NCBI GenBank assembly: GCA_003996215.1
Contig: QJPP01003102.1
Span: forward strand, 1-64,000
Origin: Jaltomata sinuosa
Taxonomy: Eukaryota; Streptophyta; Magnoliopsida; Solanales; Solanaceae
Direction of reading: 5' to 3'
DNA: 64,000 nt
Shown: positions 35,856 to 45,372 of the stretch, one piece after another
Numbering within the stretch: position 1 is the stretch's first letter
Layout of the letters: the number at the start of each line of letters is the position of its first letter
Program-made: the position numbers and the translations under genes
Notes under the pieces: generated by a model
What the model was told of the DNA's origin: nothing
Databases searched by the model: none
What the model saw: the letters and a program-made list of their open reading frames with translations, nothing else

Positions 35856-36801
35856 ATGGAAGAAGCCGAGGACAATGAGGGCATTGGCGGCTTCGACAAT
35901 ACCAATGCTGCTGAGCCAATGATGCACGGAAGTGTAGGTTCAATCCGCCTACCCCCCACAGTGGGAAATGTTGTCTTGCATGTGACAAGCACCATGCTCC
36001 ATTTGTTTCAAATGAAGGGGCTATTTAGTGGAGCTGCCCACGAGTACGCCAACCAGCATATTCAAAACTTCGTGGATATTTTCCAACCATTCATGAACCA
36101 CAATATCTCCCAAGAGTCCATCTGATTGCGCCTATTCCCTTTCTCCTTGACGGGGAAAGCCACGACGTTGTTGGAAGAATTGCCGGATGGATCCATCACA
36201 TCTTGGACCAAGTTGGTTGAGGCATTTACCTTGAGATTCTTTCCTCCATCTCTAATGATGAAGTTAAGAGATGAGATCACCAACTTTAAGCAACTTCCGG
36301 ATGAGCTCTTACAAGAGGCTTGGTTGCGCTTCAAGAAGAAGCTTATTTTATGCCCAAACCATGAGCTATCGGACAACCTTTTGCTTCAAAGATTCTACTG
36401 GTCATTGAATTCTATTAACAAAAGAATGGCTAATAGCCTCGGGGGGGGGGGCATTTTCATGGATATGACATACCCTATTGCCTCGGCTTGCTTAGAACGG
36501 ATGATGAAAACTCATCAAGCTTTGGTATACCCGGGAGGCAGATGTACCTACCTCAGGAGTAACTCCCTCTATCTTGGATGATGAAATTAGAAAGAGAGGC
36601 AGAATTCAAGATGAAACAATGGCAAAAATGATGGCCCAAATCGACCTCTTGGAAAAACATGTGATTAGTACAAAGGGGGCAAGTGTAGTATACCCCTCGG
36701 AAATAAGAGTCAGGGATAAGGAGTTGATGATGATGATGGGTGATGGGAAGTTGTCTTTTATGTCGGAGAGTACTCGTCCTGGGTACTATCGCCTAATGTA
36801 A
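35856..36801 (+). pseudogene. Athila gag of element E
   Basis: Structural polyprotein that would build the virus-like particle. The ATG at 35856 gives an acidic N-terminus. The capsid signature follows: HIQNFVDIFQ, then a TGA at 36123 where Arg is expected, then LRLFPFSLTGKATTLLEELP and FTLRFFPPSLMMKLRDEI, then the long helix with LLLQRFYWSL. The frame stays open to about 36530, where it shifts. A 75-codon segment (36574-36801) with MAQIDLLEKHV continues the C-terminal helix. An 11-base G run lies at 36441-36451 inside the frame. No zinc knuckle is seen, which is usual for Athila. Confidence 0.87.
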
Positions 36802-37215
36802 GAGAACCAAGGTTGGAAAGGAGATGATCAAGACAGGTACGGTGAGCGATACAATCATCAAAGTGTTTATGAAACCCCAAACAAATCAAATTTCCTCCAC
36901 CAACCAACCACAAGCAATCCCGAGCATTCCAAGTTAGAGGACATGTTGTCCTTGGTGTTTAAAAAGCTGGACACAACATAAGCCAGGGTATATGAGCTCT
37001 ATCACAAAGTCTCCACACTTCACAGAATCGTGAGCTGACATTCAACCTCCATCAAGCAACTTGAGGCCCAAATGGACCATCTTTCTGTTAAAATGACTAA
37101 GAGGGTAAGGATGCCACTTCTTAGTGACACCACTACAAATCCTAAACCCGATGGGCATATCATGGCCGTTGTTACTAGGAGTGGTTGAACAACCAGTGAG
37201 ATAAAGGAACCCGTT
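36802..37215 (+). pseudogene. gag-protease linker of element E
   Basis: Low-complexity linker with stops at 36980, 37038 and 37186. It includes a heptad-like stretch (SIKQLEAQMDHLSVKM, about 37045-37095) and the AVVTRSG phrase (about 37165-37185) that commonly opens the protease region in Athila elements. Confidence 0.65.
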
Positions 37216-38313
37216 ATGGAACTGGTCGCACAACCAAAAGAGTTGATAGTTAAAAAAGGTAAGAAACTAAGAGATAATGAGGTGGAGCATGAGAATGTAA
37301 TTGACACCCCAGAGATAAGGAAAGAGCTTGAAGCATCGAGTGCGCCGAGAAATGTTAGGAGTGATAAAGATAAGGAAGAGATCAAAACCTCTGCCCAAGA
37401 AGACATTGATGACAAGGTGGACTCTCCTCTTGGACATAGCATTCCAACCATAACACCCAAAGGACCCCCTCTGTATCCTCATCGGCTAAATAAGAAGAAG
37501 GAAGAGAAAAAATTTAGCAAGTTTATTGACATGTTCTGCAAGATGTCAATCAACATTCCTTTGGTCGAAGCTCTAATACATATGCCAGGATACTCCAAGT
37601 TCATGAAAGAGTTACTTAAAAATAAAAAGGTGGTTGAAGTGGGCATGGTTGATATTTCACATAGTTGTAGTGCGGTGATGACTAGCAATGTAGCCACAAA
37701 GAAGGACGATCCGGGTGCGTTCACTAAACCATGCACGATTGGTTTGTTTGTGTTTCGAAGGGCCTTGTGCTACTTGGGGGCAAGCATAAACTTGATGCCC
37801 CTTGTGATTTTTCAGAAGTTAGGATTGGGAACTCCCAAACCCACTTCTATGCAGCTAATGATGGCTGATAGGTCAATTAAGTGCCCTGTGGTAATCTTGT
37901 TTGATATCTTAGTAAAAGTGGACAAACTGATTCTTCTGGCGGATTTTGTCATCTTGGACTGTGAAGTAGATGTAGAGGTACCCATTATTTTGGAACGACT
38001 ATCGTTAGCCACCGGGCAGGTCCTTATTGATGTTGAACTCAAAGAACTCAAATTCTGAGTGGGGGATGAGGTAGTGACCTTCAATGTTTGCCAACCGACT
38101 AAGCCTCCAGACGATTTGAGAGTCATATTTGTGATAGAATTTGAGGAAAAAGGGGATGACACCCTTGGAGAGGATGAAGTGTGTAAGGCACCCGCAATTG
38201 ATTCATTACAAGATGAACAACCTGATGGTATCTCTAAGGTGTCAATGGAGCAATGTCCCTTGTTGGAATGGGACCCTGTTAACAAAATTAGCATGCCTTC
38301 CGACAATGGTTGA
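37216..38313 (+). pseudogene. Athila aspartic protease of element E, catalytic Asp lost
   Basis: A 280-codon open frame (37216-38058), then a TGA and a further 84 open codons. A lysine/glutamate-rich linker (residues ~10-95) leads to PLYPHRLNKKKEEKKFSKFI, then the YSKFMKELLKNKK block, then the retropepsin fold from about residue 173. The catalytic loop, normally DLGASINLMP in this lineage, reads YLGASINLMP (Tyr codon at 37771-37773), so the active-site Asp is gone. The flap-like and ILERLSLATG segments (about 37990-38020) are recognisable. After 38313 the expected RT does not follow. Confidence 0.88.
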
Positions 38314-38359
38314 GGATTGAGGTACCATTGTCGAGCCGCAGATGTAAAATCAAGTGCTT

Positions 38360-38377
38360 CTTGGGAGGCAACCCAAG
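38360..38377 (+). other. Post-pol hairpin of Athila E
   Basis: CTTGGGAGGCAACCCAAG: six-base perfect stem (CTTGGG/CCCAAG) and six-base loop. The identical 18 bases occur at 48490-48507 after the pol stop of element F. Confidence 0.8.
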
Positions 38378-38469
38378 TGTCTTTTCTTTCACTTTCCTCA
38401 CTTTTTATTGTTTTTGAGTTTTAGGGGATTCATGAAGTAGAAAATGAAATTGTGCACTAGTATGGTTGA

Positions 38470-38720
38470 ACCCTGTTATGCGGAGGTTTGTGCAGACCAC
38501 ACGAACAATTATGCGTGTCGCACAGCCAACCGCACAACAAAATAGAAGGCCTTGAAGAAAAGTGAAAAATGGATGTGACATGCGCTGAGCTGTGCGGGCC
38601 GCACAAGCCCAAGTACGTATCGCACCACCATCACACAAGGAAACAGATGCCTGGGCAAACCCAGTAGAGAAAAAAGGGACATGTGCGATACGCCATGTGG
38701 TCTGCACCTTGCTTGGTGCG
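38470..38720 (+). repeat. GTGCG/CGCAC palindrome cluster 1
   Basis: Many TGCG and CGCA words, including the perfect palindrome GTGCGGGCCGCAC at 38592-38604. Related clusters lie at 39780-40035 and 44070-44300. Confidence 0.7.
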
Positions 38721-38749
38721 AATTGCATATCATGGCTCACATGAGGTAA

Positions 38750-39040
38750 ATTTGAATTTTTAATTGACCTAACCTGTTGACCGACCCGACCCAGAGATGA
38801 CCCGGCCGACTCTTCTTCTTCTTTCTCTTTTAAATCCACATCTCTCTCTTCTTTTTCCACCATTTTTCTCCACAACTCTCACAATCCTCCACAAAATTCT
38901 CTCCAAAACCTTCAAACTCCCACAAATCCTTCTCCTCTTCTCACCCCGTCTTATCCACCAGCTCTCCACATTGCTGCCGTCATTCTCCGGGAGGTCTTGT
39001 GGGTCACCATTGTTGGAATTCAAAAATCTCTAATTTTTGT
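38750..39040 (+). other. Pyrimidine-rich tract before the env-like gene of E
   Basis: A CT-rich stretch that looks like a 5' untranslated leader. Open frames on both strands (38797-39033 plus, 38769-39023 minus) are low complexity and are not called. A similar CT-rich stretch lies in F at about 48880-49015. Confidence 0.45.
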
Positions 39041-40178
39041 TCTTCCCTCCACAATCTTCACTTGTGATAAGTTCCCCGACATTAAATAGTTGTTTATATG
39101 ATTGGTGGGAACTCATATTGTGAAGCATGCTTAGTAGAATAGCCATGTTTATGATGGGTGAGGTTCAAAAATTTTGGGTCCCCAATTTTGAGTTGTAATG
39201 ATGAATTCTCTTAATGTCAACTTGGTAGATGGGAAATCTTAACTATGCATGTTGATTGGAAGTAATGTGTAGCCTTAACATCTATGATGGGGTGAAGTCT
39301 GACTAACCCACTTGTGACTAGTGCTTGACTTGGCCCGATGATAGATTGGGTGACATCGTTCTTAAGGGCAAGTCATCGGTAGTCACAAAGTTTTGATTGA
39401 TAGTGATAATTGAGGTTGAATGTTGTTGATTGTATGCTCGTGATCCTTATTAAAAATCTAGTTGGGTTATATGATCTTGTGAGAGGAGGAAGTTAATTGT
39501 TGATATGCTATTGGTGCCCATTGTTGCAAGGAGGGCTTGATGTTCCCGATGATAAATGGGGTAACGTCCTTCTTAAGGGAAGTTGTTGGATCCTTTCTTG
39601 TTGGTTATGTGTTAACGGAAATCCGGGGAAGTCTGAGTACCCGGATGTTAGTGTCATAAACCCCCTTGCCCCCTTGTTATTATGAGTTGGTTATGTGTGA
39701 TGTTAACGGCTGAAACTCATCTTTCTCTATGAATCATATGTGTAACGCACAAGAACACAAGGAACAAAAAGTTCCAATTGTGCCATTGTGTGTTTCGCAT
39801 ACGATGCATAGATCTTGATGCGTGAGTCGCATGATACATCACACGGAATTTAAAAGAAAGTGCAACACACTTCCTTGAGAGGCGAAGTTCGGTGCGATGC
39901 ACACTTCAGCTGGTGTGGTTCGCACCTAATTCGCACCACAAAGAAAAAATCACTGGAAGAATCTGTCGGCTCATGCGATGGCATATGCAATGCACACTTG
40001 TGTTGGTACGGTTTCAGGTGAATCGCACGAGCCAACAACTCCCTCCTTTGCTTTTTCACTTCATTGATCCCCAAATTTCTTTTAGTAGTATATATTTCTA
40101 TTGTATGCTCCCAACACCGAGTCGCAGGACTATGTATTTTAATAGGCATAATCAGAAAAGACTCACCCTAGAGCCCAC
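39041..40178 (+). other. Spacer before the env-like gene of E
   Basis: No gene is supported. Two diverged copies of a ~45-base phrase with CCCGATGATARATKGGGT and CTTCTTAAGGG lie at about 39328-39372 and 39535-39582. GTGCG/CGCAC cluster 2 is at 39780-40035. Confidence 0.5.
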
Positions 40179-41207
40179 TTGACTACGGGAGTTTCCACAT
40201 ATGAGGCAGGACATTATAAGTCGAGGGTTCGCTTTGGGCTTAAGGGAATGCAAGCCTATTATCTTGAGTTCCAGAAGCGCCCACTCTTAGAGGAAAAGGG
40301 ATTCAATATAGATGATTTCCAAGAAGAGTTCCCAAACATGCCAAAGCAATTTCACATAAGGGCTTAGGAGCATTTTGCCAAGACACCAGGCCTCTACTTT
40401 CCTGAGTTGGTACGAGAATTCTATGCTTCATACAGGGCCAGCTTTGACATGCTTAATCCTAAAGGTCCCCTAAGCAGGAAACCATTCCTTAGCTTAGTTT
40501 TGGTATGGGTTAGTGAAGTGAATATCACCCCGGACGCCATTCATTCTGTCATATGGGATGACGAACCAATCCCTAAATCACGGTATATGGAACGTGTGGC
40601 AAAAAAGGATGACGAATACAAATGGGTTGCTAGTGTTATTGCAGAAGGAGAACCCCTTTGGGACACCTTAAAGGGACAGATTTATCGCTCAGATCTCAGA
40701 TTCAAAGCACGCATGTGGCTAGACTTTGTGAGCACCATATTCTTCCTGACTGGCCACACCACTAAAGTGTCAATTGAGATGGACATTCTCCTTGCATACA
40801 TCATGAGAGGCCTTGGTGTGAATGAGGTTGAGATCATAGCTGAACATCTCAAGAGAAAAGCACAATATGACCCCACATCTATGGCATTCCCCGTACTCAT
40901 TACCCTTCTATGCATTCAGGTTTGTTGCCCCTTATTTCGAGGATTCGACAAGGCTAAGCAAGCAACAAGTATGGTTTGCCTAGAAACAAAGAGGGATAAA
41001 GATGCTCTACACGTCAAGAAGAGGCACCTTGAACAGCTTTTTGAGGCCACTAAACTTAGTGCTCGGGGTAAAAACATAGTTGATGATCAAGAAAGAAATT
41101 CACCCGCATCTCAAGGAGAATCGAGCACCATCCATGGAGTATCAGGAACCAAACCTCCAGGTAATTTACTCAATCTTGCTCAAATTACCAACAAAAATGA
41201 GGAATGA
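40179..41207 (+). pseudogene. Env-like gene of Athila element E
   Basis: The frame is open apart from a single TAG at 40365; 266 codons are uninterrupted after it (40407-41207). The product resembles the protein encoded downstream of pol in Athila elements, catalogued as a putative plant transposon protein domain (Transposase_32-type). Landmarks are FPELVREFYASY (about 40398-40433), a WDDEPIP segment (40554-40574), KARMWLDFVSTIF (about 40707-40745), DILLAYIMRGLGVNE (about 40783-40827) and a hydrophobic FPVLITLLCIQVCCPLF stretch (about 40887-40937). A lysine/serine-rich tail ends the frame. I see no signal peptide. The name 'env-like' refers to gene position; no fusion function is shown. It is the best preserved gene in the window. 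Confidence 0.8.
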
Positions 41208-43239
41208 TTGCATAAATTGGCTATAGAAATCCCAACTTTGATTGAATTTGCTATCAAGTCAGCCCTCAAACCGGTTGTGTCAAGTGTGAGCAAACTTTAA
41301 GCTAGGGTGGACACTATAGAAACATAGGTTGAGAGGTTCAAGCAAATGATCCCGCCTGTTGAAGCAAATTGAGATCTTAACCTACCAGCTCCAGGCTCGA
41401 ACTTCCCTACAAGATGTGCTAGCCCTCCAGATACTTGGTGCACAAGTTGGGATCCTGATCAACAAGACAACTTTGAGATGCAAAAAATGGGTCAGCGGTC
41501 GAGCTCATCCCAGACAACACAGAGTCGGTTGTCCACCATCAACCAGCACCTCCAGCACCATATATGAGGAGATGGGGATGTCAGCAAAAATTGTTCTCGG
41601 ATCACAAATTAATGACGTATGAGAGCAGGTGGTTTGTGGAGCCGTCGGGCCGCCTTGTGGTCCGGTGGGATCCATCGAACCCTCCGTTGGAATATTTTTA
41701 GCTAGATATAGCATATGCTTGCATACCACCACAGGTACCACCAGCTCCACCAGTATCTCAACCACCTCATCAAGTCTATTCATGAAGGAGACGCCGGCAT
41801 CATCATTAGCTTACTTAGGGAGTTTTTGGCACACATTCTTATTTGGTTATCTTTTTGTACATCGTGGGCTATGCTTGTTTTAAGTTTGGTAGTAGTACGT
41901 AAGAATTAACTTTGGTTTGGTTGTGTTGTGATTGACATTACCCTCGCTGGGCCTTTAGCCTATGTTTTTCTTTTAGCCTATGTTTTGCTTTACTTTTTAA
42001 TTTGAGCTTAATTGTGCCCTCACCGGGCTTGATATTTTTATTGATGGTGTGCCAAGTTGGTCTTACATGCCCTATTGTTCCACTACCCGTGCCTTGCAAA
42101 TGCACTAAATGCCTATGTCGAGGCTTGTTCTTGATTGTTTCATGAGCGCGAAGAAAAATTGTGGATCGCCTTATTAATGGTAGTGTAGAAATAAACTCCG
42201 AGGGTTTTCTTAATACCAAGGTTCTTTCCCAAGGAGCAAAAGTTTTGATTATTTTATTTTTCTTCTCTTTTGTTTTTGTGTGTCAAATTGGGTTGGTGTT
42301 TCCCTATGATAGATTGAGAGGCAACTTTCTTAAGGGAAAATGCCAAGATTATTTTAGAATCAAGTCCGCAAATGCTTGTCTCGAAATGAGCCCACCAAAA
42401 AATATTCTTGGTAAATTGTTTTTGAAAAGGAATAGAAGAAGGGAAATGAATTTTTGAGGAAAAGCGTTCTCTTGTCATGACTTGCACACTCTCGCTTTGG
42501 CTTGATTGATTCACAAACGAGTGTGTAATGAACTCAGAATAGCTTGTCAAAAGTCATTTTCCCTAATTGATTATGGCACTAATGGATGAAGTTTTGTGGC
42601 ATGATTCCTTGTGCGGTGAGGCTTTACCTTGATTCTTGTGCATAAGTGTCATCTAGAACCTGCCCCGAATGTGATTCAAGGCAAACTTCTAGGTGTAATC
42701 AAGCTTGTAAAATGACCTTAGGCCCTTTTTGATAGCCACTTCACTCAAATGACCTCCCAATAAAATCAAATCCTAGTGAACCCCTTTGAGCTTGTGACTA
42801 TTCTTTGACACCTTTGTAACACCTTGACCTTTTTGGTACCTCTAGCTTGGCACCCGTCCTCCCTAATGGCTTGAAAATGAAATGTAGGCTAAAAGACTAA
42901 GTTTGAGGGGGAAACAAAAGATGACATTGGCAAATGCCTAAGTTTGGGGGGTGCATGCGATCAAACAAGGAGAAGAAAAGAAATGCACTTCAAGTGCAAC
43001 GTAGCACCTTGATTCCAGAATTGAAAATTACTCCAAAAAGGCCAATTCAATGAGCAAATTGAAAAGCAAAAATAGGTGCTACTAAGTGAAGGTGATATAA
43101 GGAGCGAATGATCGTGAGGCAAAAGGAGAAATCTTTGGTTGTTTGAGGGAGAAATAGGACGGATTTGAAAAATTGAAAAATGTGAGCAGCGTTCGGAATC
43201 AAAACAAGAGCATTAGGGAGGTGTAGTCACATGAACAAA
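41208..43239 (+). other. 3' untranslated region of Athila E, upstream part
   Basis: Right after the env-like stop the sequence still looks like decayed C-terminal coding DNA (to about 41580). Beyond that no gene is supported; short frames (41629-41883, 42161-42457) lack domains. CTAAGTTTGAGGGGGAA and CCTAAGTTTGGGGGGTGC (about 42898-42957) resemble the real polypurine tract and may be duplicated copies of it. Confidence 0.5.
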
Positions 43240-43400
43240 ATAATACCTCACCTTATCCCTAGCCAACATTATAACCCGCAAGTCTTTGGTGATTTTGATC
43301 TTGGGTACCCTAAATTAGTGGTGATTTACATGAAGGGCAAGCCTATCGTTCGACGCTTATGTACTTGAACTTCCTTGAGAGAGTGAGAGTCTTCTTGGTT
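43240..43400 (+). other. 3'UTR block shared by both Athila elements (E copy)
   Basis: Aligns by eye with 61745-61905 in F. Shared phrases include ACATTAYAACC, a TCTTTKKTGAT/TTTTGATCTT stretch, ATTAGTRG, GGGCAAGCYTATMGTTC, and GAGAGTGAG. Conserved although the flanks and LTRs differ. Confidence 0.65.
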
Positions 43401-43849
43401 CTCTTATAATCCCGTGGCTAAGAATTGAATAATTGTGAGTGGGATTCTCTCTTGTGGTGAGTGGCATCATGCACTCGAATTGAAGCATAGAGTCTCTATT
43501 TCAATTGAGGGGAATGAATGAGACAAGTTGTGTGGCAAATCTTGAGGCAAACCTTAACGGTCTATACGAATGACTTGAGAAGCTAAAATGTCTTATTTTG
43601 AATGGCAAATTCCCTCGAGTTTTAAAAGAGATATGATGTCCTTTTGAAAAAAGTTTTGAAATGAGCAATTGTCTTGAGCATTTGGGAGTCCAAATTGAGA
43701 TAAGCATAGTAGTTGAGTCTTTTGTTTGAGTCTTTTATTTGTTTATTTTTCTTAAATTTTTAGTGTAGAATATTTTTTGTGCCTTAATTGAGCCTTAGCA
43801 TAATTCATTCCTTGTCATGTGAGTATCTTGCTTGAGGACAAGCAATAGT

Positions 43850-43864
43850 TCAAGTTTGAGGGTT
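43850..43864 (+). other. Polypurine tract of Athila E
   Basis: CAAGTTTGAGGGTT lies directly before the LTR start TGATAAGTCGG, after a GAGGACAAGCAATAGTT phrase usual for Athila 3' ends. Confidence 0.75.
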
Positions 43865-45372
43865 TGATAAGTCGGTAATCTACCAACTTATTGAGCCTAT
43901 ATCCATGAATTATTGCTACGTTTTGAATTGATTTAGAGGTTTTTATGGCCTTTATTGATGTCTATACAAGTACTTTGGATAGAAGAGGAAAAACAAGGAT
44001 ATGGACCCAAAAAGATCCAAAAAGGAGCTAAGTGTGAAGAGTTGAGAAAAGCTGAAAAATCTACCGAGAGGTGCGGTCGATGTGCAACACGCACAAGTCG
44101 AGGTGCGGTTCACATCTCCTCCGCATGAAGCAGCAAGATAACTGAAGATTCTACCATGGCATGTGGTCTCCATGCGATGCGCACATCTCGTGGTGCAAAA
44201 TGCATCACCTTTCGCACAAAGCCTACTTAAGCGGCTGAAGTCACTGGTCAACCTAAAGCAGGTGTGCGACGCGCACACTACGACGTGCGAACCGCATGCC
44301 GCGTCACATACTACCCGGAGGGCAATTTTGTCCTAAATTTATGTGACGATTTTGGGAACATATAAAAGGAAATTTTAGGATTGTTTTTTATATGCAATTT
44401 AGAGCAGAGATATTCAGTAGAGAACTTGAAGATATTTTTGGCTTGTAAACACTTTTCTCCATCTCCATTGAGAGACGGTTTTCAATCCAATCTTTTGGTT
44501 AACAAATTGTGTACCTAATTTGACTCTAGAACTTGAGAATCAACTACAATGGAAGGGAATTTGATTTACCCAACTGTGATATCTTCTCCCCCTTCTATGA
44601 GTGGCTAATTTCTCTTGTCTAGGGGTGTATTGATAATGGGTGTGTAGCTAATGGGTGTGGGTATTGCTAATTCGCTTTTATAATTGCTTATCTGATGTGG
44701 GTCTTTTAATTTCACCATGTTTTAATCTAATAATTTGTGGTTGCAAAAATGAATTTACCTTACTTGGCTATTTAGTTGCCCGAGAGAGAATTTTGTAGTT
44801 GTGGATGTGAAATTGCTAGTGGGTACTTGGGAATCCACTTAGATAAGAGGCTAGACATAGTTCCAGTCGCGGAATCTCCTATTTAAGGGTCCGATCTAAA
44901 AATAGGATGACCTCCCCAAGCAAATATTGGTTGGTTATTTAGCACACCGAATGATGTTCTAATCGAAATCATCAGATATGTGGATGATGATCGAGAGATA
45001 GCATTCCACACTTATGACCAATTCTACCCGCTTCAATAGGTGAGAATTTGAGTGAATTAGTGATTACCCTATCCTATAGAAAATGCCCCATCAGAAATGC
45101 ACCCCTAGTCATCTAGTTCTCATTGGTACACGCATCTCGGTTTTATAGCTTGTGTTTGAATTGAGTTAGTAGTGACAACTTTCCCAATTCCCCCATTTTA
45201 TTGCTTTGGTTTTGTTGAACAACTACTCACTTTGAAATCGCTTTGCATAATCTCTAATGAGCTAAATCAGGTCCCTTGGGTATGACCTCGACATCCGTTG
45301 GGTTTATAAATTTTGTTTTGACTACGCGATCATTGTGACCTCCTAATTGGAGAGCCACGATTTGGGCATCCA
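43865..45372 (+). repeat. 3' LTR of Athila E
   Basis: Starts TGATAAGTCGGTAATC and ends near CACGATTTGGGCATCCA, which parallels the end of the F LTR at 63643. The exact last base could be 45372 or 45375. Contains GTGCG/CGCAC cluster 3 (44070-44300), including GTGTGCGACGCGCACAC at 44262-44278. No 5' partner is present. Confidence 0.8.
44361..44369 (+). promoter_or_regulatory. TATA box of the Athila E LTR
   Basis: TATAAAAGG in a good plant TATA context. Confidence 0.65.

Larger units (their letters stand above)
35804..45372 (+). mobile_element. Athila-lineage element without RT and integrase (element E)
   Basis: Holds gag (35856 on), protease, the post-pol hairpin, a spacer, an env-like gene, a long 3' untranslated region, polypurine tract and one LTR (43865-45372). 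The protease is followed by only ~300 bases before the conserved post-pol hairpin, so RT, RNase H and integrase are absent. The 5' LTR and primer site are also absent. An alternative is that E and F were one element broken by rearrangement. The two different LTR sequences and the separate copies of the post-pol hairpin, env-like gene and 3'UTR block argue against that. Confidence 0.8.

Noticed and set aside
36441..36451. Run of 11 G as a quadruplex or frameshift signal
   Set aside because: A single homopolymer inside an open gag frame; may equally be a sequencing or slippage artefact.
38769..39033. Open frames on both strands in a CT-rich tract
   Set aside because: Low-complexity pyrimidine/purine bias keeps both strands open; no domain.
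42898..42960. TTTGAGGGGGAA and TTTGGGGGGTGC as polypurine tracts of E
   Set aside because: No LTR start follows; the real tract is at 43850-43864.
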